A stretch of 64,000 nt of DNA from contig NZ_JAJERB010000002.1 in NCBI RefSeq assembly GCF_020685205.1, forward strand, positions 186,001 to 250,000, read 5' to 3'. The stretch comes from Hymenobacter translucens. GTDB lineage: Bacteria > Bacteroidota > Bacteroidia > Cytophagales > Hymenobacteraceae. The position numbers and the translations under genes were made by a program. Below, piece after piece: positions 27,004 to 36,169 of the stretch (position 1 is the first letter of the stretch; every line of letters starts with the position of its first letter). Under the pieces are notes generated by a model. It had not been told where the DNA came from. It saw only the letters and a list, made by a program, of their open reading frames with translations, and did no database searches.

Positions 27004-28074
27004 ATGCGTCTGTTTTCCTGGCCTTTTTCCTCTGCTTTCCCCTGGCTGCGCGGCAGCCTGCGCCCGGCGTTGCTGACGGCCGGCGTTGCCGCGGGTCTGG
27101 GAATCAGCACCGGCGCCCGGGCCCAGGACCTGTATTTTTCCCAGCCCTACGCCAACCGCCAGCAGGCGAACCCCGCCTTTGCCGGCTTGCTCGACGATTA
27201 CGGCGTCACGCTCAGCTACCGCAACCAGTTCCCGACCCTGGCCGGCTCTTTCCAGACCACCCAGCTGGCCGGCGACTACCGCCTGAACAGCCAGCGGGGC
27301 GCCGTGGGGCTGCTCCTGAACCTCGACCGCACCGGCAGCATCGGCTACACCCGGTTCGAAGCCAGCGGCATCTACGCCTACCATTCCCGCCTCACGCCCA
27401 CGCTCAGCTTCAGCGGCGGCCTCAAGGCTACCTACGGCAACCAGCGCATCAGCTACGACAACCTCGTATTCGGCGACCAGCTTTCCGACGAAGGCGTGGT
27501 CCGCAACGTATCAGCTGAGGTCGTTGACTTTCAGCCGGTCAGCTACTTTTCCCTGGGCACCGGCGTGCTGCTGTACTCCGACCAGTTCTGGCTGGGGCTG
27601 GCGGGTCACCACCTTAACCAGCCCGACCTGGCGTTTCGGACCGAGTCGCGTCTGCCCATCCGTCTGAACGTGAATACCGGCTACAAGATTTTCTTTGCCC
27701 GCCAGACCCAGCAGCAGGAGTACCGGGAGCTGAGCCTGACGCCAACCCTGAACTACACGCGTCAGGGTGGTAGCCAGCGGGCCGAGGTCGGCCTCTACGG
27801 CACTGCGACGCCCGTCACGCTGGGGCTGCTGTACCGCGGCGTGCCCCTGCCTGGGGCAGCCCGCACCCAGCAGATCCTGACGGCCGTGGCCGGCGTGGCC
27901 TTCGGCGCCTTCCGGGTGGGCTACAGCTACGATATGAGCCTCAACCAGTTCAGCGCTGATCTGGGAGGAGCCCATGAACTTTCCCTGGCCATCCGGCAGT
28001 TCGACGTGCTGGACGCCGCCTGGCGCCGCCTGAAACGACAAAATTCCCCGGCAATTCCTTGTCCGGCCTTTTGA
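27004..28074 (+). CDS. Type IX secretion system membrane protein, PorP/SprF family
   Basis: 356 residues from the ATG at 27004, which starts a signal-like stretch with cleavage after GARAQ; an ATG at 26920 is possible but lacks signal character. The mature N-terminus has the family signature DLYFSQPYANRQQANPAFAG, followed by GVTLSYRNQFP and repeated amphipathic beta-strands ending in Phe/Tyr. These are outer-membrane barrel proteins; in T9SS, PorP/SprF-type proteins help anchor or guide specific cargo, often type B substrates. The next gene on the same strand is GldJ, another T9SS/gliding part. Confidence 0.9.
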   Translation: MRLFSWPFSSAFPWLRGSLRPALLTAGVAAGLGISTGARAQDLYFSQPYANRQQANPAFAGLLDDYGVTLSYRNQFPTLAGSFQTTQLAGDYRLNSQRGAVGLLLNLDRTGSIGYTRFEASGIYAYHSRLTPTLSFSGGLKATYGNQRISYDNLVFGDQLSDEGVVRNVSAEVVDFQPVSYFSLGTGVLLYSDQFWLGLAGHHLNQPDLAFRTESRLPIRLNVNTGYKIFFARQTQQQEYRELSLTPTLNYTRQGGSQRAEVGLYGTATPVTLGLLYRGVPLPGAARTQQILTAVAGVAFGAFRVGYSYDMSLNQFSADLGGAHELSLAIRQFDVLDAAWRRLKRQNSPAIPCPAF

Positions 28075-28089
28075 AAAGTTGTATTATTG
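28059..28089 (+). promoter_or_regulatory. Candidate promoter of the GldJ gene (TTG-N20-TATTATTG)
   Basis: TTG at 28059-28061 and TATTATTG at 28082-28089 are separated by 20 bases, within the range reported for Bacteroidota promoters. The -7 box has one mismatch to TAnnTTTG. It overlaps the end of the PorP/SprF gene and would give a leader of about 50 bases before gldJ. Confidence 0.45.
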
Positions 28090-28143
28090 CATCCAAATTG
28101 CCTTCGCCTAACCCATTTTCACCCAGGTAGTTTCACCTCTATT

Positions 28144-29403
28144 ATGAACTTCTCTCAATATCTGCGCTATGCGGTTGTCGGAGCCTGCTTCCTGGCTGCC
28201 TGCAAAAGCGGACCGCCTACGGCCACCAAACCCGGTAAGTACAGCTCCACCACGGGCATCGAGTACAACACCGAGGAGGGCATGATGGTAGCCGACTACA
28301 AAGGCATCCCGGAAGGCCCCGGTCTGGTATTCATCGAAGGCGGCCGTACCGTGCTGGGCTCGCAGGAGGAAGACGTGACGATGAATCACGACAACATCGA
28401 GCGTACGGTTACCATCGCCTCGTTCTTCATGGACGAAGCCGAAGTAGCCAACATCCACTGGCTGGAGTACATGCACTATGTGCGGAAAGACTCGTCGGAC
28501 GAAATCTACCAGCGTGCCCTGCCCGACACCACCGTGTGGGCCCGGGAGCTGTCGTTCAACGACCCGTACGTTGACTACTACCTGCGCTACCCCGGCTTCC
28601 GCTACTTCCCCGTGGTGGGCGTAAGCTGGCTGCAGGCCAACGACTACTGCACCTGGCGCACGGCCAAGGTAAACGAAACCCTGGCTGCCAACAGCGAAGG
28701 TGGCAGCAGCGGTGGCGGTGGCGGCCTGTTCGGCAAAAAGAAAAAGGGGACTACCCCGGACGCCGACGCTGACAAGCCCAAGATTGCCATCGAGAACGGC
28801 AATACCCTGCCGAACTACCGTCTGCCCACCGAGGCGGAGTGGGAATACGCCGCTCAGGCCCTCATCGGTACGCAGGAAGTAGGCAACGAAAACCAGGAGA
28901 ACAAGCGCATCTACCCCTGGGATGGTCGTCAGGCCCGTAACCCCTACGGCAAGAAAATGGGTCAGTTCCTGGCTAACTTCAAGCGTGGCCGCGGTGACTA
29001 CGCCGGCATTGCCGGCAGCCTCAACGACGGCGCCATGATTACGGAGTATATCTACGCCTATCCCCCGAACGACTACGGCCTCTACAACATGGCCGGCAAC
29101 GTGAACGAGTGGGTGCAGGACATCTACCGTCCGCTGTCGTTCGAAGACGTGGAAGACCTGAACCCCTTCCGCCGCAACGGCTTCCTCGACCCCAAGGAAG
29201 GCTACGACAAGAGCCCCAACTCGGCGGGCAAGGGTGGCTACCAGTCCCTCATCGACGACCACGTGCGCGTGTTCAAAGGTGGCTCCTGGCGCGACGTAGC
29301 GTACTGGTTGTCGCCGGGTACCCGCCGCTTCATGGCGGAGGACTCCTCCACGGCTGCCATCGGCTTCCGCTGCGCCATGATCAACGCCGGCTCGAACAAG
29401 TAA
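28144..29403 (+). CDS. gldJ: Gliding motility / T9SS lipoprotein GldJ
   Basis: 419 residues from the ATG at 28144, which gives a lipoprotein signal with lipobox LAAC. The rest is a formylglycine-generating-enzyme-like (sulfatase-modifying) fold. GLVFIEGGRTVLGSQEEDV, FFMDEAEVANIHWLEYMHYV, PVVGVSWLQANDYCTWRT and LPTEAEWEYAAQ match GldJ better than GldK, and no gldL follows, which also argues for GldJ. A Gly/Ser/Lys insert (about 200-225, GGSSGGGGGLFGKKKKG) is present. GldJ is an outer-membrane lipoprotein needed to stabilise GldK and for gliding and T9SS function in Flavobacterium. A strong terminator ends the unit. Confidence 0.88.
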   Translation: MNFSQYLRYAVVGACFLAACKSGPPTATKPGKYSSTTGIEYNTEEGMMVADYKGIPEGPGLVFIEGGRTVLGSQEEDVTMNHDNIERTVTIASFFMDEAEVANIHWLEYMHYVRKDSSDEIYQRALPDTTVWARELSFNDPYVDYYLRYPGFRYFPVVGVSWLQANDYCTWRTAKVNETLAANSEGGSSGGGGGLFGKKKKGTTPDADADKPKIAIENGNTLPNYRLPTEAEWEYAAQALIGTQEVGNENQENKRIYPWDGRQARNPYGKKMGQFLANFKRGRGDYAGIAGSLNDGAMITEYIYAYPPNDYGLYNMAGNVNEWVQDIYRPLSFEDVEDLNPFRRNGFLDPKEGYDKSPNSAGKGGYQSLIDDHVRVFKGGSWRDVAYWLSPGTRRFMAEDSSTAAIGFRCAMINAGSNK

Positions 29404-29422
29404 TTCCTGCCTTCAGGACATA

Positions 29423-29456
29423 AAAAAAGCTGCCTCTCCCGGGGCAGCTTTTTTTA
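29423..29456. terminator. Bidirectional intrinsic terminator
   Basis: AAAAAAAGCTGCC pairs with GGCAGCTTTTTTT. It lies between the converging gldJ and comF-like genes. Confidence 0.9.
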
Positions 29457-29476
29457 TGTCCTGGCTAAACCCGGTT

Positions 29477-30181
29477 TTAACGCTCGGCGCAGGCAATGGT
29501 AGCGACGCTAACTTCTTTGCAGCCGGCCTGGAGCAGTACCAGGGCGCAGGCTTCGAGCGTGGCCCCCGTCGTCAGCACATCATCGACGAGCAGGACGCGC
29601 CGGTCCTGAACGGTGGTCAGGTCAGCTACCTCGAATACGGTGGCCACGTTGTTCCAGCGCTGCATACGGTTCTTGCGGGTCTGGGAGGTGGTGTGCTCGG
29701 TGCGGCGAAGAACCGCGGCGCTCCACGGCACAGCCAGCCCCAGCGCCAGCCCTTCAGCAAAGGAATCGGCCTGGTTGTAGCCCCGCTGGGCCAGCTTCCG
29801 GGCGTGCAGCGGAACGGGAATAATCAGGTCGAAATCGGCAGCCAAGCCGTGGCGGGCCAGCTCGGCCCCGTACCAGCGGCCCAAAACCAGTCCCACCTGC
29901 TGCTGCCCCTGGTACTTAAGCTGATGCAGCAGGTGCTGCACCCGGCCCCGGCGCAGAAAGCGCACGTAGCTGAGTGCGTGGCGCACCGGCACCTTACCCC
30001 AGAACCGGCGGGCCAGCGGATTGTGCGCCTCGGGCAGCAGGTGGTAGTCGGTGAAGGGCAGCTGGGCCCGGCAGCCGGTGCAGATATCGTCTTCGCCCTG
30101 GGCCAGGGGCTCGGCGCAGGCCAGGCACACCCGGGGAAAAACCAGGGAAACCAGGTTGGTAAGGGCAGCAGGAAAACGCAT
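29477..30181 (-). CDS. ComF-family amidophosphoribosyltransferase-like protein
   Basis: 234 residues. The N-terminal zinc-ribbon-like pairs are CLAC (19-22) and CTGC (about 34-37). The PRTase fold carries the PRPP-binding motif VLLVDDVLTTGATL near the C-terminus, with DLIIPVPLHARKLAQRGYNQ before it, the standard ComF pattern. ComF proteins are cytosolic and act in DNA uptake during natural transformation in several bacteria. The gene is alone on the minus strand, divergent from the AhpD-like gene. Confidence 0.93.
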   Translation of the reverse strand: MRFPAALTNLVSLVFPRVCLACAEPLAQGEDDICTGCRAQLPFTDYHLLPEAHNPLARRFWGKVPVRHALSYVRFLRRGRVQHLLHQLKYQGQQQVGLVLGRWYGAELARHGLAADFDLIIPVPLHARKLAQRGYNQADSFAEGLALGLAVPWSAAVLRRTEHTTSQTRKNRMQRWNNVATVFEVADLTTVQDRRVLLVDDVLTTGATLEACALVLLQAGCKEVSVATIACAER

Positions 30182-30380
30182 GACGGGGAGTAGGGATAAG
30201 AATAAATGAAGTTGAATTCCTGGGTAGCAATAGGAGGATAGAGCAGGAGTTGGCGGTCCGAAGGGGTACCGCGAAACTTCTGCCTAATTTTAGGGTTTAA
30301 ACGCGACTCTGAAAAGCCGCCGACCGCCGCGCTTGAACTGCGTGGGGCTTTCAACCTTCCAAAAATTCAAAACCTACGAT

Positions 30381-30761
30381 ATGTCTCTCGTCACCGAGTT
30401 CAACGACTACCGCCAGCGCATGAACGAAAAGATCATGGCGGCCGACAACAAGGTCATCAAGCGCTTCTTCAACCTCGACACCAACACCTACCAGGCCGGC
30501 GCCCTCGACGTGAAAACCAAGGAGATTGTGGGCTTGGCCTGCTCCATGGTTTTGCGCTGCGACGACTGCATCAAGTACCACCTGGGCAAGTGCTACGAGG
30601 AAAAGCTGACCGACGAGGAAGTCTACGAAGTGTTTGCCATTGCCAACCTGATCGGCGGCAGCATCGTGATTCCGCACTTCCGTCGGGCCGTGGAGTATTG
30701 GGAAGCCCTGAAGGAAGAGTCGGCCACGCCCGCCCCGGCCCACGCCGAGCACACCGCCTAG
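30381..30761 (+). CDS. Carboxymuconolactone decarboxylase / AhpD-like protein
   Basis: 126 residues from the ATG at 30381 (MSLVTEFNDYRQRMNEKIM); a longer frame from 30333 lacks family similarity. The AhpD core is all-helical with the redox motif C-x2-C in LRCDDCIKYHLGKCYE, followed by IGGSIVIPHFRRAVEYWE. Such proteins use the CxxC pair and a nearby His in peroxide reduction or related thiol chemistry. Only two bases separate it from the next gene, so the two are an operon. Confidence 0.88.
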   Translation: MSLVTEFNDYRQRMNEKIMAADNKVIKRFFNLDTNTYQAGALDVKTKEIVGLACSMVLRCDDCIKYHLGKCYEEKLTDEEVYEVFAIANLIGGSIVIPHFRRAVEYWEALKEESATPAPAHAEHTA

Positions 30762-30763
30762 CC

Positions 30764-31129
30764 ATGCTGAATCCCCAGGAAACCGAGGCGCAGTTTGAGC
30801 AGCGCTGGTGGGAGCTGATGACCCAGCTGCGGGAGCGGTTCGGCAAAAAGCCCGACCTGAACGCCCTGCTGCTGCTCATCGGGGTGCAGGAGCTGGGCCA
30901 GGGCGCCGGCCCTTTCACCAAGGAGCAGAAACAGGACCTGATGCACATTGCCACCTGCAAGCTGTTCAGCCTCTCGGGCCACTACCAGCTCGACCACGTC
31001 GACGCCGAGGGCTGGCCCCACTACACCCTGCTGCGGCCCGTGCCCTTCGCCAACCTTAAAGAGCAGGAGCGGATGCTGAAATGGCACATCCTGGAGTACT
31101 TCGAGGCCTTTATGAAGGACGAAGAGTAA
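30764..31129 (+). CDS. Conserved Bacteroidota hypothetical protein (about 120 residues)
   Basis: 121 residues from the ATG at 30764, two bases after the AhpD-like stop. It is helical and acidic: FGKKPDLNALLLLIGVQELG, FTKEQKQDLMHIATCKLFS, HVDAEGWPHYTLLRPVP. I recognise this as a compact protein widely conserved in Bacteroidota but know of no assigned function. It has no signal peptide or membrane segment. Coupling to an AhpD-like gene hints at a cytosolic redox role, but that is weak inference. Confidence 0.8.
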   Translation: MLNPQETEAQFEQRWWELMTQLRERFGKKPDLNALLLLIGVQELGQGAGPFTKEQKQDLMHIATCKLFSLSGHYQLDHVDAEGWPHYTLLRPVPFANLKEQERMLKWHILEYFEAFMKDEE

Positions 31130-31140
31130 GGCCGGGCTTA

Positions 31141-31219
31141 AGTTGTCAGTTGTTCGTTGTCAGTTGCTAGTCAGCCATTGATTTGAACACTGACAACGAA
31201 CAACTATCAACCAACAACC
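31141..31219. repeat. Heptad-built inverted-repeat element abutting the xthA start
   Basis: The left arm is made of 7-base units (GTTGTCA, GTTGTTC, GTTGTCA, GTTGCTA). The right arm is their complement in register (TGACAAC, GAACAAC, TATCAAC, CAACAAC). A perfect 17-base inverted repeat pairs 31148-31164 with 31189-31205. The element occupies the whole gap from just after the previous stop to two bases before the TTG start of exonuclease III. Confidence 0.75.
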
Positions 31220-31220
31220 C

Positions 31221-31985
31221 TTGAAAATCATTTCCTACAACGTGAACGGCTACCGCTCGGCGCTGAGCAAGGGGCTGCTCGACTGGGTGCGGGAGGCTGA
31301 CCCGGACGTGCTGTGCCTGCAGGAAATCAAGGCCGGACGGGAGCCACTCGACGTGAGCGGCTTCGAGGCCCTGGGCTACCACGCCTACCTGCACCCGGCC
31401 CAGAAGCCCGGCTACAGCGGCGTAGCCACCTTCACCAAGCAGCAGCCCAACGCCGTGCACACCGGCTGTGGCACCGACCTCTACGACTGTGAAGGCCGGG
31501 TACTCCAGCTCGACTTCGACGACTGCGCGGTGCTCAACGTGTACATGCCCTCGGGCACCAGCAGCCCGGAGCGCCAGCAGTTCAAGCTCGACTGGCTTGC
31601 CTTTTTTGCCGACTACGTTGCCCGGCGCCGGCCTGACTCGCCGCCGCTGGTCATCGGGGGCGACTTCAACCTCTGCCACCAGGACATCGACCTGCACAAC
31701 CCCAAGGCCAACCAGAACACGCCCGGCTTCACGCCCGGGGAGCGGGCCTGGATGGGCTCCTTCCTCGGCTCGGGCTTCACCGACTCGTTCCGCCACCACC
31801 ACGGCCCGGCTACCGGCCACTACTCGTGGTGGACCTTCCGGGCCGGGGCCCGGGCCCGCAACGTGGGCTGGCGCCTCGACTACCTGCTGCTCGACGAGCG
31901 GCTGCAACCCCGCCTGGCCGGGGCGGGTCTGTTGCGCGACGTCGTGCACTCCGACCACTGCCCGGCTTTCGTGGAGCTGGGGTAA
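31221..31985 (+). CDS. xth: Exodeoxyribonuclease III
   Basis: 254 residues. The best start is a TTG at 31221 (MKIISYNVNGYRSALSKGLL); no ATG or GTG gives the conserved N-terminus. Catalytic landmarks of the EEP family are present: N in SYNVNG, E in CLQEIKAG, YSGVA, GGDFN with D and N, WRLDYLL, and the final SDHCP with the catalytic His. It repairs apurinic/apyrimidinic sites and trims 3' ends. The non-ATG start lies directly against a repeat element, which may have replaced the original upstream region. Confidence 0.93.
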   Translation: MKIISYNVNGYRSALSKGLLDWVREADPDVLCLQEIKAGREPLDVSGFEALGYHAYLHPAQKPGYSGVATFTKQQPNAVHTGCGTDLYDCEGRVLQLDFDDCAVLNVYMPSGTSSPERQQFKLDWLAFFADYVARRRPDSPPLVIGGDFNLCHQDIDLHNPKANQNTPGFTPGERAWMGSFLGSGFTDSFRHHHGPATGHYSWWTFRAGARARNVGWRLDYLLLDERLQPRLAGAGLLRDVVHSDHCPAFVELG

Positions 31986-32227
31986 CTCAAGCGGTTGGGC
32001 AATAGGTTGATTTGTCAAACAAGGCGGCTCTTCTCGGTATTCACGACAACCGTCCGGGGGCAGACCAATCGGGTTGATTTGTCGTTAACAAAGCCGGCCG
32101 CTTGCAGCGGCTACCGGGGTGGGGCACTGAACGTTTTGCCCTGTTCCGGTTGTCCTCTTACCAGGCAGCGCAGGTCAACCCGGGCGCCCAGTTAATCCGT
32201 ATCTTTCCCGGCCGACGGAGGCTATTT

Positions 32228-35200
32228 ATGGTGGAGCAACAACCCGTGTCAATAACAAATACTCAGTTTCCGGCGCTGCGCCAGGTGCTGGGCCAGCTGG
32301 AAGCCTTTAAGCGTAAGTTTTACCTGAACCTGCTGGTGCGCGGTGCGCTGGTGGCGGGCGGACTGCTGCTCACGCTTTTCGTCGTTTTCAACTTGCTGGA
32401 GTACTTCCTGTACCTGCCCACCTGGGTGCGGGGCGGGCTGCTGTTCGGCTTCCTGGGTTTGGCGGCCTATGCCTTTATGCGCTGGATCTGGCAGCCCCTG
32501 GCGGCTTTGACCAACCTGCGCCGGCTCTTGTCCGACGAGCAGGCCGCCCAGCGGGTAGGGGAGCTGTTTCCGCAGGTGCAGGACAAGCTCCTCAACGCCC
32601 TGCAGCTCCAGGGTCAGGCGCGGGAAAACGCCCTGATTGCTGCTTCTTTGGAGCAGCGGGCCAGCCAGCTTACCGGGCTGGAGTTTGCCAGCTCCATCCA
32701 CATCCGCAAGCAAAGCCGCCCGCTGTGGAAGTACATGGCCGTGCCCGCCGCCGTGATGCTGGCGCTGCTGCTGTTTTACCCCGCGCTGTTCGTACAGGGC
32801 ACCAAGCGGATTCTCAACTACCGCCAGACGTACGCCCCGCCAGCTCCGTTCACCTTTGTCATTCAGAATAAAAGCCTCAAGGCCTTTCAGAATGAGGACT
32901 TCAAGCTGGAAGTGGCCGTGGAAGGCGACGCCCTGCCTGCTGAGGTCAGCATCCGGTACGGGGGCCGGGAGCGGCGCCTCACCAAAGCCCAGGGCAACCG
33001 CTACACCTACGAGTTTCGGCAGCTGCAGCAAGACACCGAGTTCCAGCTCAGCGGCGCCGGCTATACCTCCGCCGATTACCAGCTCGACGTAGTAGCCCGC
33101 CCCGACCTGCGCGACTTCTCGGTGCAGGTAACCTACCCGGCGTACCTGGGCAAGGCGGCCGAAACCATCCGCAACACCGGCAACCTCACTGTGCCCGAGG
33201 GTAGCACCGTCAGCTGGCTTTTCGCCACCACCGCCACCGACCAGCTTCAGCTGTTGTTTGAGGGCCCCAGCGAAACCGTGACGGCCGAGCCGGGCACCAA
33301 CGAGTTCCGGGCTACCCGCCGGGTGCTGCGCAGCCAGCCCTACGCCGTACGCCTGCAGAACGCCGCCAGCCTGAATCGCGACCCGATTCAGTACCAGCTC
33401 ACCGTGATTCCCGACCAGGTGCCGGAGGTGACGGTGGAAAGCTTTCCCGACACGACTTCGCTGCGCTACCTGGCGCTGGGCGGCAACGTGCGCGACGACT
33501 ATGGCCTGACCCGCCTGCAGCTCCACTACCGCGTGACCTCGGCTGCGAAGCCCAATGCCGGCTACCAGGTGCGCAGCCTGCCGCTGCAGGGCGGCGTGGC
33601 CCAGGCGTACGCCTACCAGTGGGATCTGAAAAGCCTGAACATGAAGCCCGGCGACCGACTCGAGTACTTCGTGCAGGTGTGGGATAACGACGGCGTGCAC
33701 GGCCCCAAGAGCGCCCGCACCCGCCCCGCCGAGTTCAAGCTGCCCAGCCGCACCGAGCTCCGCAAGCAGCTCAGCGACCAGGCCGAGAGCGTGCAGAACC
33801 AGCTGACCCGGGCCTCGCAACAGTCGCAGAAGCTGGAGCGGGAGATGGCCAAGGCCGAAGACAAGCTGAAAACCAAGCGGGAGCTGAACTTCCAGGACCG
33901 CAAGCAGCTGCAGGACATGCTGGCCGAGCGCAAGCAGCTCGACGAGCAGGTGGCCGACATGAAGAAGCTGTTCGAGGAGCTCAACCAGAAGCAGGACCAG
34001 CTCGACCCCAAAAGCCAGGAGCTGGCCGAGAAGGCCAAGGAGCTCCAGAAGCTGATGGACTCTTTGCTCGACCCCGAAACCAAAAAGCTTTACGACCAGC
34101 TCCAGAAGCTGCTCGAGCAGCAGAAGGCTCCCGACGCCGACATGCAGAAGCTGCTGCAGAAGCTTGAAAACAAGGAAAATACCCTCCAGAAAGAGCTGGA
34201 GCGGGCCCTGGAGATGTTTAAGCAGCTGCAGTTCGAGCAAAAGCAGGAGGAAACCACCAAGAACCTCGAGCAGCTGGCGCAGGAGCAGGAAAAGCTGGCC
34301 GAGGAAACCGAGAAAAACGACAAGAACAACGCCGACAACAAGCTTAGCCCCGAGCAGCAGAAAGCCGCCAACGAAAAGCTCAAGCAGCAGCAGGCCGAAA
34401 AGCAGAAGGCCTTTGAGGAGCTCAAGAAGGACCTGAATGACCTTAAGAAGATGGACGAAAAGCTCGGCAACGAAAACGGCGCCGATGAGATGAAAGAAGA
34501 TCAGGAGCAGGTCGACCAGGACCAACAGGACAGCCAGGAGCAGCTCGGCAAAAACCAGAACAAGAAAGCCAGCCAGAGCCAGAAGCAGGCTGCCCAGGGC
34601 ATGAAGAAGATGGCCCAGAAGATGAAGGAGCAGCAGGAACAGGAAGAGTCGGACCAGCAGCAGGAAAACATCGACGACCTGCGCGACATCCTCGAAAACC
34701 TGCTCAAGCTGAGCTTTGACCAGGAAAACCTGATGAAGCAGTTCCGGCAGGTCGACCAGTCGGACCCGCGCTTCGTGCAGCTGGGCCAGAACCAGCGCAA
34801 GCTCAAAGACGACGCGGCCATCATTCAGGACTCGCTCTACGCCCTGGCCAAGCGCGTGGAGCAGATTCAGTCGTTCGTGACCCGGGAAGTAGGGGAGATG
34901 AACGGCCGGATGGACGAGTCGATGACCCAGATTCAGCAGCGCAACGTGGCCCGGGCTACCGGCAGCCAGCAGCTGGCCATGACCAGCATGAACAACCTGG
35001 CCCTGATGCTCAACGACGCGCTGCAGCAGATGCAGGAGCAGCAGCGCCAGAGCCAGCAAAGCCAGAGCGGGCAGGGCAAGCCCGGCGGCAAAAAGAAAAA
35101 GAAAGGCAGCTCCCCGGGCGAAGGGCAGCTCGGCAAGATGCAGCAGCAGCTTAATCAGCAGATCCAGCAGCTGCAGCAGAGCGGCAAGCAGGGCAAGGAA

Positions 35201-35644
35201 TTGTCCCAGGAATTAGCCAAACTGGCGGCTCAGCAGCAAATGCTGCGCGATGCCCTCCGGGAGCTGGAAAAGATGCAGCAGGGCAAGCCCGGCGGCAAAG
35301 ACGGCAAGGGCGAGCAGGGCGGTGGCGGTACCGGCGACATCAAAAAAATGATGGAACAAACCGAAACCGACCTCGTAAACAAGCGGCTAACGGAGCAGAC
35401 TGTTATGCGCCAGCGCCAAATCCTGACCCGCTTGCTGGAAGCCGAGAAATCGGCCCGGGAGCGGGACCTCGACGACAAGCGGGAAGCGCAGACGGGTCAG
35501 AACCTTCCCCCGGTTTTTCCGCCCGCGTTCGACAAGTACAAACGACAAAAAGAACGGCAAACCGAGTTGCTCCGTACTGTACCGCCGGCCCTCACGCCGT
35601 ACTACCGGCGTGAGGTGAGTGAATATTTTCAGAAAATAAAATAG
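32228..35644 (+). CDS. DUF4175-family membrane-anchored coiled-coil protein
   Basis: 1138 residues from the ATG at 32228. Two transmembrane helices lie near 35-60 and 68-92, another at about 170-190 (MAVPAAVMLALLLFYPALF). A beta-rich domain (about 200-510) follows. About 550 residues are then dominated by Gln, Lys and Glu in heptad-like coiled coils (SQKLEREMAKAEDKLKTKRE and many alike), with Gly/Lys-rich breaks near 950-970 and 1050-1065. This matches DUF4175, found across Bacteroidota, whose function is unknown. Genes for an RsbW-like ATPase and YbeY follow on the same strand. The coiled coil gives long antisense open frames that are not genes. Confidence 0.88.
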   Translation: MVEQQPVSITNTQFPALRQVLGQLEAFKRKFYLNLLVRGALVAGGLLLTLFVVFNLLEYFLYLPTWVRGGLLFGFLGLAAYAFMRWIWQPLAALTNLRRLLSDEQAAQRVGELFPQVQDKLLNALQLQGQARENALIAASLEQRASQLTGLEFASSIHIRKQSRPLWKYMAVPAAVMLALLLFYPALFVQGTKRILNYRQTYAPPAPFTFVIQNKSLKAFQNEDFKLEVAVEGDALPAEVSIRYGGRERRLTKAQGNRYTYEFRQLQQDTEFQLSGAGYTSADYQLDVVARPDLRDFSVQVTYPAYLGKAAETIRNTGNLTVPEGSTVSWLFATTATDQLQLLFEGPSETVTAEPGTNEFRATRRVLRSQPYAVRLQNAASLNRDPIQYQLTVIPDQVPEVTVESFPDTTSLRYLALGGNVRDDYGLTRLQLHYRVTSAAKPNAGYQVRSLPLQGGVAQAYAYQWDLKSLNMKPGDRLEYFVQVWDNDGVHGPKSARTRPAEFKLPSRTELRKQLSDQAESVQNQLTRASQQSQKLEREMAKAEDKLKTKRELNFQDRKQLQDMLAERKQLDEQVADMKKLFEELNQKQDQLDPKSQELAEKAKELQKLMDSLLDPETKKLYDQLQKLLEQQKAPDADMQKLLQKLENKENTLQKELERALEMFKQLQFEQKQEETTKNLEQLAQEQEKLAEETEKNDKNNADNKLSPEQQKAANEKLKQQQAEKQKAFEELKKDLNDLKKMDEKLGNENGADEMKEDQEQVDQDQQDSQEQLGKNQNKKASQSQKQAAQGMKKMAQKMKEQQEQEESDQQQENIDDLRDILENLLKLSFDQENLMKQFRQVDQSDPRFVQLGQNQRKLKDDAAIIQDSLYALAKRVEQIQSFVTREVGEMNGRMDESMTQIQQRNVARATGSQQLAMTSMNNLALMLNDALQQMQEQQRQSQQSQSGQGKPGGKKKKKGSSPGEGQLGKMQQQLNQQIQQLQQSGKQGKELSQELAKLAAQQQMLRDALRELEKMQQGKPGGKDGKGEQGGGGTGDIKKMMEQTETDLVNKRLTEQTVMRQRQILTRLLEAEKSARERDLDDKREAQTGQNLPPVFPPAFDKYKRQKERQTELLRTVPPALTPYYRREVSEYFQKIK

Positions 35645-35704
35645 CGTTCCACTACTTTCGCTGCCCTGCCGCCGCTTTTCAGCTCCTTTCCGCCCCCCGT
35701 ATTT

Positions 35705-36163
35705 ATGAAGCAAGTCAAAATTCAGATTCCTTCGCTCGTCGAAAACATCCGCGTGGTGGAGAGTTTTATTGACAACTCGAAGGATACGTTTCAGATCGAA
35801 GACGACATCTACGGCAACATCATGGTCGCCGTCACTGAGGCCGTGAACAACGCTGTTCGCCACGGCAACAAGTTCGACAAGGACAAAAACGTGTACCTGT
35901 CGCTCTACGTGGAGAAAGACCGGATTCGCTTTGAGGTGGAGGACGAGGGCCAGGGCTTCGACTACACCGACCTGCTCGACCCCACCGCACCCGAAAACCT
36001 GGAAAACCCCGGTGGCCGCGGCATCTTCCTGATCCGCCACCTCGCCGACGAGGTGGAGTTCACCAAGGAAGGCCGCAACGTGCAGCTCACGTTCCACCTC
36101 CACCCCGAGGGTACCAGCGCCGATACGGCTTCGGCCACGTCCGACCAAACCCTCGAAGCCTAA
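35705..36163 (+). CDS. RsbW-like ATP-binding protein (anti-sigma regulatory factor / GHKL kinase)
   Basis: 152 residues. A lone HATPase_c_2 domain has N-box EAVNNAVRHGN, G1 motif DEGQGFD and G2 region NPGGRGIFLIRHLAD. There is no sensor or His-kinase dimerisation domain. By family, such proteins are serine kinases that phosphorylate anti-anti-sigma antagonists, or act in stress partner-switching. No partner gene is visible nearby. It sits 60 bases after the DUF4175 gene and 6 bases before ybeY. Confidence 0.87.
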   Translation: MKQVKIQIPSLVENIRVVESFIDNSKDTFQIEDDIYGNIMVAVTEAVNNAVRHGNKFDKDKNVYLSLYVEKDRIRFEVEDEGQGFDYTDLLDPTAPENLENPGGRGIFLIRHLADEVEFTKEGRNVQLTFHLHPEGTSADTASATSDQTLEA

Positions 36164-36169
36164 GCAGCT

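Noticed and set aside
32249..35059. A 936-residue open frame on the minus strand
   Set aside because: It is the antisense of the Gln/Lys/Glu coiled coil of the DUF4175 gene and consists mostly of Leu and Val; no start context or homology.
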